From: Hymenopus coronatus
Lineage: Eukaryota; Arthropoda; Insecta; Mantodea; Hymenopodidae
Length of the DNA stretch: 64,000 nucleotides
Assembly: GCA_030762935.1 (NCBI GenBank)
Contig: CM060900.1
Span: 109,334,620-109,398,619 of the forward strand
Direction of reading: 5' to 3'
The translations under genes and the position numbers were made by a program. Below the pieces are notes generated by a model. The model saw only the letters and a program-made list of their open reading frames with translations, ran no database searches and had not been told where the DNA came from. This document shows, piece by piece, positions 21,635 to 34,254 of the stretch (position 1 is the stretch's first letter; each line of letters begins with the position of its first letter).

Positions 21635-23420
21635 CAAAAAAATGTGAAAGTCTGCACCTGACACGCCCACATTTTATAGGTCAGCGTGCATACTTGGAAG
21701 CATATCACCTTTTTGAAAAAATGTCCTGTCATAATGGCCTGGTTGCATATCACTTTTTGAAGAAATTGTCCTGTCATAATGGCCTGGCTTCTGTTGATAA
21801 TGTGTAGAAGGCTGTGAGAAGATAACCAATAGCGCATTTGCGGTTTCTTTGTTTGTAAACAACAGCATAAGTGGTTTGCAAGGCATATTGTGATTTTAGG
21901 GGGGAAAATTATGTTTAGAGCATCTTCTGATGAACATCATGGGTAGATCTCAAGGAAGGGTGTTTACAAAGGTTTCAAAGCATTTTATTTTACGTGCAAA
22001 AGATAAACAAGTGCACTCTAATCAAAAAAGTGATGAAAAGCATGCATGTAACCAGCGTAGTAGCTCTGGAAATGTGCTTCAGTTAGAAAACTTGATAGTG
22101 GTATTTATGCCAATATATATACTGAAAATAGTGAGTGCGAGTATTCAAGTGGTTTTAGAGTAATAGATTTAGCACTTTTATAGACATTATTAGTTCTTCA
22201 TGTGCTTGTGTTAGCTGTAGTAACAACAAAATTGAAAGTATTTGAAGACAAGGAACGTTTGGAAATGGGTTTTAATTTGCGTCTGTATTGTGAAAACTGT
22301 AATTATGATGTACAATTCAAAGCTTCCGCTCAAAACAACAAGGTTAAATTATGCCACGAGGCGCTTGGGTGTAGGCAGAGAAAGGACACCCTTGTTTTGT
22401 GGTTTGATGGATATGCCTGTAGTAGTAAACAGATTTTATGAACATAATAGCTTTATTCTGACTGCACTTGAAAATGAATGTGAACAGAATTTAACAGCTG
22501 CTGAAGAGGCAATTAATTTGAATGAGAAGATAACATAAAAACTGATTTGTGTGTTTTCTACCATCCTAATTGGATGATAATAGGCCATACTTCATTTTAT
22601 GGAGTGTCATCACCATCAGTAACCAATGTGAACACTGGTAAAATTTTAGACTTCCAAGTAATGAGTAAATACTGCAGTAAGTGTGCACTAAGGAAAGGTG
22701 TATATCAGACAGTAGGAGGAAAGCAGGTGGTAGCAGAGCATAGGAAAGTATGCTGTAAAATTTATGATGAATCCAGTGGTGGTATGGAGCCAGCTGGAAT
22801 GAAATTAATTTTCTAGCGGTCTAAAGAAAAACATGGTGTACGATATATCAAATACTTAGGTCATGGTGATTAAATTACATTTAATTTTTTTTTTTCAGGA
22901 AGTGAGCCCTGTGGTCCTGATATAAAGCTGCAAAAGTTAGAGTGTATAGGGCATATACAAAAGACAATGTGGGGGGAGGGTAGGTAGGCTTTAAAAATTA
23001 GAAAAAGGATATGAAAGATAAAACACTTAGTAATGAAAAGCAATTACAAGGTGTCAACAGATTTACTAACAAAGCAATTCATACTTTGCAAGTTTACTAC
23101 GGTAAGGTCATTAGGGACAAAATTGGAAAGGTGAAGGAAATGCAAAACCAGTGTGGGCAATACACTTCCATTAACTGTCAAATGACATTGTGCCTCAGCA
23201 CGAGTTATAAAACATCTCTTGGTGTAAATAGTTACAGGCTAAAACTGACGGCAAATCCTAAAAACATAATTTATCAGAGACAGAGATAGATGTAGTCAAA
23301 CCTACATTCAGATATCTGAGATATCTGGATTTACTTTAAAAGTGCACACATGGAAAAACCTAGAACCCAAATGACAACTACAATAGCCTGGTGTGGAAGC
23401 ATTGACCAAAAAAAAAGAAG
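21635..23420 (+). pseudogene. Mutator-like transposase remnant
   Basis: A decayed ORF begins about 21930 (MGRSQGRVFTKVSKHF). Further blocks lie in several frames: RLYCENCNYDV, then TSFYGVSSPSVTNVNTGK with LDFQVMSKYCSKC, SSGGMEPAGM, HGVRYIKYLG, KLECIGHIQKTM, NRFTNKAIHTLQVYYGK and KCTHGKT-stop-NPN. Their order matches the insect Mutator-like transposase domain (Pfam 'Mutator', PF20700 from memory). Frameshifts near 22200, 22540 and 22990 and stops near 22872, 23363 and 23396 kill it. One expected acidic residue appears as His in YLGHGD. Terminal repeats were not found. Confidence 0.8.
21700..21787. repeat. Two 44-bp tandem units
   Basis: GCATATCAC-TTTTTGAA...GTCCTGTCATAATGGCCTGG is repeated twice (21700 and 21744) with a few differences, upstream of the Mutator-like ORF. 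Possibly part of the element's subterminal region. Confidence 0.85.
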
Positions 23421-24457
23421 TACAGTGTACCTTTTCTCTGTAACTACTTATCTTAGAGCTGTGAAATTTGGCAGTATGTTCTATCTATAGGTGTACAATT
23501 AACAATCCTGTGCAGCAGGTTTTTGATATTTTGAAAATAGTTGTATATATGATTATCCATATCAGTTAAATTTAGGAATTTTTAACGCATAACTGAAACA
23601 TTTGTATGAAAAAACTAATACTTGAACCAAAATAATGTTGCACAGGATTTATCATCACTACATAAGGAACTAGACCACAAATTTTTATTACAATTGTTTT
23701 GTTGAGTTTTTCAAAAAGGTACAGGAAACAAATGTTGATTTAATTTGTTTTTGCAATAGATATCTCAATATTCCAGACAACTGTTTCAAACTTTCAAGAT
23801 TGCTTATGACTGTGTTTCAAATGCTGATACCAAGTTTCATTACATTATCTCATAAACTTTGGGAGTTACTGCCAAATCTTTGCAACGCTACATTTCACCT
23901 ACATCCCTCCTTAGAAACATTCACACCCATCATAGTAACAATCGCCTGATGCTACAGTTTTATTGTGCTAAGATTTTAGGCTCCAAAGCACTTTCTCTAA
24001 TAGTTGTCTTTTGTCATCATAAGCATAATTAAATCTTATCGGTAGGAAGATTTCTGGTGGACTTTCTTATATTGGTACTTGGGAAAGAGAGACGATTTTG
24101 AAATCTCACGTCTTATACATATTGGTAACTGTTGAACTGTAACCTTAGGATCAGAGCGTTACTTTTGAAACCAGTTCCAAAAATACCGCAAAGTTGGATG
24201 ACTTGTTTTCACTGAGCGAGCCGTCATACGGTTAAAGAAAGGTTGCGCAACATGGACTATGGGAGGAAGGGGGTTGAGTTCGTCACGTGATGTCAACAAG
24301 GCCGAGGTGCGGTATAGTCGGGTGAAGAGTGGTTTTATTATGTGCGTACAGCATTGCATGAATTGTATTAGGTCGTGAACAAAAATGAGAGAGTAGGTTC
24401 CATTATTGTAATTGACATGCAAACTATGACACCTGCAATTGTAAAACATTTGATTAC
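23421..24457. other. No gene recognised
   Basis: The first few hundred bases, with 'TGAAATTTGGCAGTATGTTC', may be 3' sequence of the Mutator-like element. The rest is unassigned. Confidence 0.35.
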
Positions 24458-25602
24458 CAAGTCTAGGAAGTTCGTACCGATTTCCTTATGCAGAGTAAGA
24501 GCACCCAGACTTGGCAATACCATGCGGCGCTACTTGTGCGAGCAAAGGTCAAAGAAGAGCGCAACCCATTACTGCTGGACAGCTATCATTGCATAACACT
24601 GAACCAAGTCAGTAGTAAGGAAGCCGTTCGAATCACAAATTTGTTGTGCTCGAATGTGAGCAAAACTTATTTTATAACCATTGTACGTTTTCTAGCAGTA
24701 TACTTATTCGTATACCTATTTAGAAACCGATGACAGTTCTAGTATACAAACTTCCAAACGTCTAGTAACAGAATAGCTTCACAGAAACACATTATTGGTT
24801 GCCATGCAGTTCAAAAAGTTACAACTATCACACTGTTACAGTTCAGAGATATGAGGCATGAATCTGCACGGCATGTAGAAGAACGGTCAAGACGGATCTA
24901 CTAATCCACGAGCATCCTACCTCAAATAAAGATGAAAACAAAAAGCGTAATTGAAAGGAATGCAGGGTTCAGTGTGATGTATCACATACCAGCTGCTCTT
25001 TTAAATTCCAAATACTATTTGTTTGATGATACTGATACGGAACTGATAAAATATTTCAAATATGTCCCGATCACATCATGCGAAGTGGAACGAACTTTTT
25101 TGCACTATAAATCTTACTTGTCGGAACATAGAATGAGTTTTTATTTGAAAGGTTTCAGAGGTATGTTGTTGCAGATGAGTAAAGATTTAGTTTCATTCCT
25201 GCTTTGGTTTCTACCTAGTAAGATTCTTAAGGTATTTAAGAAATTAATTTTATTATTTGGATATTATTTTACATTCAATCAGCAAATATTAATTGCTGTA
25301 TTATAATTGCTTGGCTGTTTTCATAATGTACATATGTAAAGAAGGAAATCAGTAACTCAGCCTGTATATGTGCAACGATTTGTATGTTGTACATAATGAT
25401 CTAAATAGTTGTACATTTACGAATGTCTCGTAAGTCATTATTGTTCTCTGGAAAAAGTATTGTTTATTTGAAAACATTTTTTTTTTTTTTTTTGTTAACT
25501 TCTCCACCGTGCGTTCTTATTTATGACTTGATTTGATGTGGCGAGATGGTCGGTCGCAACCTATATGACGGGACGGCGAGCGGTACGAACTTCCCAGCTC
25601 TG
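24458..25602 (+). mobile_element. hAT-like DNA transposon, internally decayed
   Basis: The left end CAAGTCTAGGAAGTTCGTAC (24458) is inverted at the right end, which reads as CAGAGCTGGGAAGTTCGTAC on the minus strand (ending 25602). These are about 22-bp imperfect TIRs sharing GGAAGTTCGTACCG. Flanking octamers TTGATTAC and ATCATAAC match at 5 of 8 positions, consistent with an aged 8-bp hAT target duplication. Only the transposase C-terminus survives. Confidence 0.75.
24932..25306 (+). pseudogene. hAT transposase C-terminal (dimerisation) fragment
   Basis: The open frame of 124 codons starts with VIERNAGFSVM and contains FKYVPITSCEVERTF followed by YKSYLSEHRMSF. This is the C-terminal dimerisation signature (FKYAP..S.DVERSFS.YK..L...R..F) of hAT-type and CGGBP1-like hAT-derived proteins. 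The BED zinc finger and catalytic domain are missing upstream. After residue 85 the frame reads through non-homologous sequence. It lies inside the TIR-bounded element. Confidence 0.7.
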
Positions 25603-26579
25603 ATCATAACAGATCCTTATCTTATTAACAATATTTTGGCATTGGCACGTAGTACTTGATCATAGCAGTTAATTAAATAACGGTGACGAAGTATGGTATG
25701 TGAAAGAACTTCAAAAGTATATTTTTCCCGGTCTTAATAGTTAATTAAATTACGGTGACAAATTATTGCGTGTTAAAGTTTCTTTGATGCATATTTTTCG
25801 CAAAAAGTTTTAACGTTTTTTACAATTAGCACGGCTTAGTGCTACACAAATTGCAGATATATAGAAAAAATATAATACAACCTCGCTCTAACGAATACAA
25901 TGAAGAGGAATACTCATATACGAGTCCCCAAAATGAACACTAAACCATCACGTGGATAAAGTAAGAGGAGAAAATATATGTATATCACATTGTGTCCTTA
26001 AGGTATGCCGATATCCTGCGGCAAAAGCAGCTTCAGTCGGGGCTCGACACCTGCATGGAGTTTCAGTTCAAAATGTGCAAAATAAGTACTGTTTACTTTG
26101 TTGAATGGAGTATTAGTTTTTGTCATATCACACAAATCTTTGTACAATTCAAATTGCCTACTGGACAGCATTTCGTCTCTTGATTGCTCTTTAATGGACA
26201 GAAGTTATGTGTACACGATATTGTAGTGTCCTTGTATTACTCGTCTAACTCTACCTTTTAATCTCTACTTTGTCTATCTTACACTCAGTACTGTAAACTT
26301 TGCAGTAAAATATTGCTTCCCAAATTCTCCTCAATTCAACGATACGTGAGTATTTATATTTTCGCGTTGGAGGCATACTTTTTGTATAAAACTAGTCAAC
26401 GCAACAGACACACTATGGGTTGCACGCATACATGAGCACATTTGTGTTTTGCTGTGACTACTCAGACATACTATATACACGTCGCAGACAGCATGTAGTC
26501 TCCTCCTACCGCGATTTCTGTATAAATGTTCGAATCCTACTTATTATGGAACGCTTTCACTCTCGGAACTGAATGTTTC
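25603..26579. other. No gene recognised
   Basis: AT-rich. A short direct repeat 'AGTTAATTAAATTACGGTGAC-AA' type occurs twice (25665 and 25738). Confidence 0.4.
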
Positions 26580-26589
26580 CATTAGTACA

Positions 26590-26790
26590 ATGGTGGAGGA
26601 TTGTTAGTCTGGAACGGCATAGCTGAAATACGGGTATTTTTTGGAACGGTTACATGCTCGGAATTGTTAAGTTGCTTCTTTCCTACCTGTAATAAAATTA
26701 ACAGGCGTACTGTGCCATGTATTAAAGTTTATACAAAAAGTTACATTCGGCAGTCGGTGCAATTGGTGTGGGGGCGTCTAGGATTTTTCC
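26590..26790 (+). pseudogene. Possible Tc1-like transposase scrap
   Basis: One frame reads VWNGIAEIRVFFGTVTCSEL and another HSAVGAIGVG. They resemble the VW.GI...T.L.VF.GTVT and FRGAVG segments between the first and second catalytic Asp of Tc1 transposases, in correct order. No catalytic residue is present. Confidence 0.35.
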
Positions 26791-26829
26791 CTACTATAAG
26801 AAATTGCCAGGCATAGAAAACTCTTACCA

Positions 26830-27414
26830 TTAAAACCAGAATAAAATAAATACCGCACTTTGGGCAGGATGCCGCCCGTAATTAATCACCCACATCCCTC
26901 TTAAAGTCTGTCGGCGTTTGCAGACACCATTGACCAGACGGTGTTTACCTGGCCGTCAATGACCCTTGGCCGCTGTTGTTTACATTCTTGTACTGACACA
27001 TACTGCATTGACAGAGAGTAGACAACACGAAGCAAACTGCTTAAGTATATATATATAATCTTTATGCTCTTTACTTTCAAAGTTAAATTTCTATCTCTAA
27101 ACATTTACACAACCAAAACGCGATAATTTAATGACATGTAAATTGTAGAAGTAAGGCTCATTTTACTGAATTACTTCGTCATTATTAGGCCTAGCCGAAT
27201 TCACAGACTAATCACCAAAGGCATATATTCCTAATGCAAGTTCCTCAACTGTTACACAAAATGGTACACTTTGTTGGTATTTTTCTTGTAAATTGGAATA
27301 ATTTACAAATACTTGTTGCGATTTAAAGCTAATGGACCGGAAACGGAGCTACTGGTCCTCATCAAAGTACAGAAAGTAGAAAGTTTAGCTATATGCGCTC
27401 CTAGTAGTCTCATT
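26830..27414. other. No gene recognised
   Basis: Nothing identifiable. ORFs are short and compositionally neutral. Confidence 0.4.
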
Positions 27415-28283
27415 TACTTTCTCTAGCACTATGTACAATGTACGGTAGAGAAGACATTTCATTCCACCCAAAAAGTTCGATACCAAGATTTTACCGAAAT
27501 GCATGTTTTGAGGACCTTGAATTCATAGAAAACTTTTTAGAAAAATGTGTACGTTTCTGTGGGCAGCATAACTCAAAAAAGCGAAAAGTCTGTTAAACTT
27601 GGTATTTACGTATAGTATCTCCCAAGAATGCGTCACGAAGACTTTCAAGAAAATTCCCCCCTACACCAAACCATACTTTATATGAAACATTTTTCTAAAA
27701 TGTTTATTTTCTCAAAAGCGGCTCTAACGACATTGACCAAAATGCTGTAGGTATATTAAATATATTGATATGCAAAAAAGTGTATATCCTTAATTTCTTT
27801 GGTATACCTCATGAACTTCATTCCGAATCACTTTTGCATAACTGGTAAACTCGGATAAGATAAGAAACAGACGAAACGTAGTACTCAACAAATGCAGATC
27901 TCGTTAAAACACAGTTTTTTTTTTCTTTTTTATTTTGTTTTTGTATAGGTAACCACTTACAGGATATTCGCTATTACTGACTTAAAATACCTACTTAAAC
28001 TTTTCTCAAGCGTGAAGTCTTCATCCGTTTCAAATCTCTTCTGTTTTACTCCTGGCATGGAAAACGAACCGAATTTCAATGACAATCGCATAGCGACAGC
28101 TTTTAAAAGATTTGACTGTGGCTTTAGCCTAGTGTGTTCCCCTAAATAAGGAAATACGTGATAAAACCAGTTCTGCTAATGTTTATCATGCTTAGCATGA
28201 GATAGACAAAAAATGATTTTATGTAAAAGTAGTTTGCAGAACAGATAGAGAAAGTCGTGTGAATGGAAAACATCTGATTTTTT
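27415..28283 (-). repeat. Unit R, near full-length
   Basis: Starts TACTTTCTCTAGCACTATG with palindrome core ATGTACAATGTACGG. Ends AAAACATCTGATTTTTT. Complete landmark order. Confidence 0.85.
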
Positions 28284-29349
28284 CTATGAGCGTTCCTGTT
28301 TCGTCAGCGCTGTCATTTCTATGCATGTCACGTATCTAGCACATACAACGAATATGACGTGCAGTAGTCAAATAAAATGCAAACGTAGCAGTGCGGTATT
28401 TGTGAAGTAAGGAATCTGGGAATTGAATATTAGAGCTGAGGCTGTCAATCGGATTATCTGAGCAGAAAATGAGCTTGGGAACGGAGCAACACACCCCAAT
28501 TGAGTGCTTCCCCCAGTAAATGCCAATTATATTTAACTACGTAGTACAAGGGGCACAAACGTGTAAGTAAACAACGTATTAACCCTATTACAGTTTCCCC
28601 TTATATGCTGTTTTGGATATTAATATAAAGCGAGTTGTTGCTTTGATTTTTAAATGTCTATATTCATTATTTTCTGAGGAGATTAAGGTCCCTATTAACA
28701 ACTCAGGTATGTAGATACGGGTGGAATATTATGAAACGGATGGAATAATACACTTATGAGAATAAGGCGAAACCCCAAGAAATTGCCTCTCACAGGAAAT
28801 TCCCCTAACTAGATTTAAAACTCGGACTCTTCAAGTGGAAATCGATAAAGGCTATCTCTACTTTATGGAGGTAGGTTATAAATGTGTATTCAGGTTTTAT
28901 AGACACCTAGAATCTGCAAATAATTGGGTAAAATTTGCAGTTTTTATTTTCACAAATGAAGGACAGAATGGGTACCGCTTATTAAAATTAAGAGTGTGAC
29001 CTCAATACCACCAATATCTCGATGGTATCGAAATATGTCCAGTAATTCGAGATTAACCTTCGATACTTTATCGATAGTTTTACATTTTAAATTGTGCATT
29101 ATTGAACTTTTTTGAGCTTACGTTTATGCTAGATAGGGAAAAAAGGAGTAGATACTTCACGTTATATTGCTTCGAAGTATCCCCAAGGAGTTGCTGTACT
29201 GTATACTCCATGCGTATGGCGAAATTGTGACCACTGGCGTTCCTCCATTAAGATGAAACAGAAACTGAGTACAGAGTAATTCAGCTTGTGTTTGACAGAA
29301 ATAAGACTTAAGCAACTACCTCAAGCACTTCAGTTTAAAGTAAAATTAA
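28284..29349. other. No gene recognised
   Basis: About 1 kb of unassigned AT-rich sequence between two unit R copies. Confidence 0.4.
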
Positions 29350-30490
29350 AAATCTGATTAGTTCCATTGACATGACTTTCTCTACCTGTTCTACGCACAT
29401 ACTTCTTACCAAGCACCATTCTTCTTTTACTCAATGCTAATGGAGATCAGCATTAGCAGAATGGCCTTATTACCTAGTTCCTTAGAAGTAGAAGAGAACT
29501 GAAGGACTAACTACTAAAGCGGTAGGTACTCAAATGTTATAAAGGTTGTAGCTTTACGATTGTCATTGAAATTCATTTCTTTGCATGGCCAACAAAAGAA
29601 ACTCGGGACGACTTCCTGTTTAGGAAAAGGATAAGTATATTAAAACTGAAGCAATAACAAAGACTATATGGGAAACGATTGATTGCAGAAATAGAACGTA
29701 AGTGGTATAAATTATATGTATTGACGAGATCTACAGCTCTTGTGTACTACGCTTTTGTCTATCGCTTACGGTTTACAGCTATGCAAAAGTCATTCAGAAT
29801 GAGGAGGGCTCCAGAAAATTCAAGATATACATTTTATTTGTCATGTAAGTATATTTAATATTCGACAATTTAATCAAAATCGGTAGAAGCCCGCCTGGGT
29901 AGTTTGGTTTTAGCGTATCTGCCTCACACTCAACAAGACGCGAGTTCGTATCTCACTTAGGCCAAGTTAGCCGGATAGGTCCCCCCCCTCCAGGGGTATC
30001 CCTTATCCTGAGAAAACGAATGTCGAGTAACTTTAAGCTTCATGGACCCCGGGATCATTTGAGCGTCATTTCACCAATGTCATTCACAGTCCGATATGAC
30101 CAACCAGTTAGATTACAGGACGTTAAGCTACCAAAATAAAAATAAAAATCGTTAGTCATTTGTGAGAAAATCAAAAGTTCCGAAAATATGTCCATAAAAT
30201 GGACAGTTTGGGGTGCGGGAATTTTGTTGAAAATCTTCGTGTCGCATTCTTGGGAGATGCTAAACTTAAATACCAAGTTTGGTATTTAACGGACTTTTCC
30301 ATCCTTGAGTTATACTGTCTCCATAGACACACATACATACATTTTTTAAAAAAAAAAAAAAAACGCCTTTTTTATTATTCAGGGGGCCCAAAACACGTAT
30401 TTCCGGTGAAATCTCGGTATCGAATTTTTGAGTGGAATACAGTACCTTCTCTACGTATTATTTACGTTGCACATGCTAGAGAAAGTAAAA
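29350..30490 (+). repeat. Unit R with nested SINE C
   Basis: Left end AATCTGATTAGTTCCATTGAC, right end CATGCTAGAGAAAGTAAAA. The unit is interrupted after AATCAAAATCGGTAG by SINE C and resumes at AAAATCGTTAGTCATTTG. It abuts the next copy through an A-run. Confidence 0.85.
29889..30137 (+). repeat. SINE family C copy 1
   Basis: tRNA-like head with B box GAGTTCGTATCTC. Body CCTTATCCTGAGAAAACG and GTCGAGTAACTTTAAGC. Conserved 3' part TGAGCGTCATTTCACCAATG then GATATGACCAACC, ending in (AAAAT)n. Flanks AAAATCGGTAG and AAAATCGTTAG look like an 11-bp target duplication with one change. Confidence 0.85.
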
Positions 30491-31166
30491 AAAAAGATCT
30501 GATGACTTTCTCTATCTGTTCTACAGACAAACTTCTTACTACAGATTATCCTTCTTTCTACTCCATGCTAATCGATTAAGCATTAACAAATTAACTATTA
30601 CTTAGTTCCTTATAAGCAGAAGAGAACTAAAATACACTAGGCTAAAGCAATAAGCAATGCTTAAAAATCTGTCGCTGTGCGAGTCATTGAAGTTCGTTTC
30701 TCTGCATGGCCCGGAGTAAAACAAAAAAAAAAAAAAAAAAAAAAAACACGGGCGAGTTCCTGTTTGGTAAAAGTATAAAATGATGCCAATAACACGGAAT
30801 ATTTCGGAGACGGTTAGCTCTGCAAAAAACATTTTAAGGACATAAATTGTGTGTTTTAACTAGATCTACATGTTTTGTACAGTATGTTTTTCTATATCTC
30901 ATAGGGTTTACCAGTTATGCCAGTCATTCAGAATGAAGAAGCTTCAGGAAACATTCCCAGAATTTCCAGATATCGTACATTTTATTTTCCACATAAAATA
31001 TCTTATAGTTAGTCTTTTTTCAGAAATTAAAATTTTCCAAAAATTTGTTCATGTAAACGATAGTTTAGGGGTGGGGGTTCTGAAAATCTTCGTGTCGCAT
31101 CTTTGGGAGATACTAAACTTAAATATCAAGTTGGGTATTTAACGGACTTTTCGTTTTTTAGATGTG

Positions 31167-31235
<69 letters not shown>

Positions 31236-31386
31236 ACAATACTCACACTCAGCTTTTTGAATTTTGTTGGATTCAGGGAGCTCAAAATATACATTTAAGG
31301 TGAAATCTCGGTATAAAATTTTTGGTGGAATACAATACCTTCTCTACCTACTATGCATGTTGTATATATGCGCCAAAGAAGGTAAT
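30491..31386 (+). repeat. Unit R, tandem with preceding copy
   Basis: Begins AGATCTGATGACTTTCTC directly after the previous right end plus A-run. Contains a (CT)n(CA)n tract at the usual internal site. The right end is worn (CGCCAAAGAAGGTAA). Confidence 0.85.
31169..31238. repeat. (CT)n(CA)n microsatellite inside unit R
   Basis: About 21 CT units then 14 CA units, at the internal CA site of unit R. Confidence 0.97.
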
Positions 31387-34190
31387 TTCTAAGCTTAATA
31401 TGAGATACCATGTGTGTTTACTAAGCTGATATAATCGCAGATTTACTATTAAGTGTTCTTTAGAATTTAAATAATGTATACGCTTCATGTGCCAGATCGA
31501 TTGCAACAGAAATGTTTCTGAATGCAAATGCAAAACCGGCCTTTCAGGATGCTGATACCTCTTAATGCTGTGTTTTATACTTACACTAACATTGGAAGAG
31601 CTTATCCAAACGTCTTTTCTGTAACAATAGGTAAATTCTAGGAGTGTTGCTGGAGCATATTCTAAAGGGAAAAATTAGAACACATATACGTGTGGTCAAC
31701 CTCAGAACACGAACGTGAGCAAGAGGTCCGCGATTCATATCCAGCCAGGACAGTCCTATTCTGACTGAGCTTTTTTCTGCAGTTTTTACTTTTTCAATAA
31801 CCACCACCGCAGCCATCAAGAGGTGGCTTAGTAGTTCTTCAGGAACTCTTAGTGTAGGTTTCCTCCTTCAACGCTGTCTGTTGAGACTCCATTTTCCATA
31901 ACTACGGTGCTCAAACTCCAATAAAGTGAAGACTAGTTTTGCAGACTGAGATTTTTTGGCATTTTCAATTTTATTATGATGCTACACCGGATATGAAGAA
32001 AGGACACTTCTTTCAAATTTCAAATACTTTCATACTACCAAGTGTATTAGTATTAAATAAACACATGAAAGATGAGCTTTTAGTTGTCTTTCAGGATCAA
32101 AGCATAGCATATTCATTGTAGGGAAGCATGTGAACATTAGCAGGCTCGGATTTTGATCACATAATAGCCTAAGCCTTTAAAATGGCTAATTGACTAAAAT
32201 GTGACAAAAGAGTGATAATAATTACAAAAATTACCTAAAAATTAAACTGATTTACTTATTAAACATGTTTTTCTTAAACCGATCTTTCAAAACGGCAGCA
32301 TTTAACTCTTCCAAGTTAAACAGAGTTCACTGTGAATGAAGAGGGCTTCATAGTTTGGCATTTATGCGCTTAATAACGCGAAAAAGGGAAAACAGGCCTT
32401 GCTTATCCCTAGTAAACTTTTGGACATTAATTCATAACAGTAATTACACCTATTCCCCTAACAATAGCCATCCTCCATTAGCAAACAACTATTTCCAAAT
32501 AAGAATGAAACTTTTTTTCAAGAATTTGAAGAGAGAAAAAATTAATAAACTGTACAAAGCTACTTTTAGTTTCTAGTTGACTAGTGAACTTTTGGTTTGA
32601 AATGCTATCCTTATGGAAAATGTCAATAAGAGGAAAATCTTTACATACTCACTGTAAATGCAAAAAGAAAATGAATAATCAAGTACCCAAGGTGTAGGAA
32701 AATGACATAAAAAGCTCAAGTATGAAGTAATAAGTATGCGTTTTCATAATCTGGGACCCACTGTGAGGATTTATGTATAGGTGTGTTAGTAATGCATATA
32801 ATGCAACAATTAAAAATGTCACTATAGCCTATCTGAAAAGACAGTATGGATTTAAATGGGATATATCTCTATAGAGAGTGACATTAGCTTTTTTACTCTC
32901 GCGCTTTCGCCAAGTTGCTAATTAATATGGTGTAAACCTTGAGTTGCTATGATTTTCACCTTAAAACACATTATCCTACCAAGAAGTTTGTCTGTCAAGT
33001 TACATCATTTTTATATGCTTTTAGATTTCTGTGGGTCCAAATTTTTAATGCAATCGTGTTTTTCAGTAAAAGTCCGGTCTTTGCTGCTTATTACGCGGTA
33101 ACTAATGAACTAAAAATCAGGACGTAACATTGTTTCTTAGCTAGAATAAATTAGAATGCTGATACATGCCTAGTTTGATTTCTCTATCTTTCATAAGATG
33201 TGCGTTATGATTTTTAAATCAAAAACTTAACGGAAAAATCTATTCCTATACAATAGAAAAGTCAGGCAAGTAGAAAACGTTTGCTATTGGGTTTACAACG
33301 GGGACCAAGCAAGAGAAAATGTTGTTAAAGATTGGAGAAAGTTTCTAAAACAAGCCAGAATCCTGTAACTTCTAGCACTCGTGGTATAGTCATCTATCCG
33401 TTCAGTTCACCTAGGCGGCAAGCAGATAGCGTCTTACGGAAAAAGTTAACAATAAGTTTGTAAGGAAGTGTTTATGGCATGTGGAATACTTTGAAGTGTT
33501 AATGTATGTTATCTATTTGTATTTTACGTAACTGCTTATAATTATGGAAGGAGAAGCTTGGAAGAGACGAAATGTTTGTAAACTAAGAAGAAACGCAAAA
33601 TATTAATGAATGCGTCAGATTATTCATGTAAAATGAGTGGTAGCAACGGAATAAATGAAAAATCTGAGGCTACCAGGTGTTTAGAAGCAGTACTGAATAG
33701 AATAAAAAGGAAGCGAATGAAAGGACCTCTAAGAATGCAATTAAAAAGAAAGAAAAATGGACGAGTGAAACAAAAAACACGCTAGGTTAAAGCAATGCAA
33801 TGGAATAGCGCAAAACACACTACGGCGCATATCTCATTCTTTACTGTTTAAAACATTCCACCCATCTCAATATGTTTGTCAAGAGTAAACAATTATGATG
33901 CCAATCTTTATCATCTTATATCTCCATGTTTCATAATTTTATTTCTGTAAAATGTATCACAAAGTAGTAAAACCATAAAGTGAAGAGATAAAGTGCATGT
34001 GAAAAATAAATGTCTTACAATAGATTTAAATAGCGGCGCAGATAGTCACTATTTGGTGATGTACATTACGTTTGTTACAAAACTTGGCCGCGAGGAGCAC
34101 GGCCCGTGTGACCTCTGCATTTCCTTGCGCGCGCGTCCTACATCCGTTCTGTTGTTACACATGCATAGGTCTCACTTCTGTTCTAGTCCA
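31387..34190. other. Long region with no firm gene
   Basis: A tRNA-like piece lies near 31690-31760 (GCAAGAGGTCCGCGATTCAT). Otherwise this is AT-rich, mostly single-copy-looking sequence. A small basic ORF is listed separately. Confidence 0.4.
33606..33785 (+). CDS. Small basic ORF, function unknown
   Basis: ATG to TAG, 59 codons. The N-terminal half is neutral (MNASDYSCKMSGSNG). The C-terminal half is very basic (IKRKRMKGPLRM, QLKRKKNGRVKQK), like a nuclear localisation or RNA-binding tail. No homologue is recognised. A-rich DNA gives Lys/Arg-rich frames easily, so chance is a strong alternative. Confidence 0.15.
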   Translation: MNASDYSCKMSGSNGINEKSEATRCLEAVLNRIKRKRMKGPLRMQLKRKKNGRVKQKTR

Positions 34191-34254
34191 GCTCACACGT
34201 GAATAACATTAGGAATGTTTAGAAGTGCTTAGTTTTGCCTGAGGTGCTTTCAAA

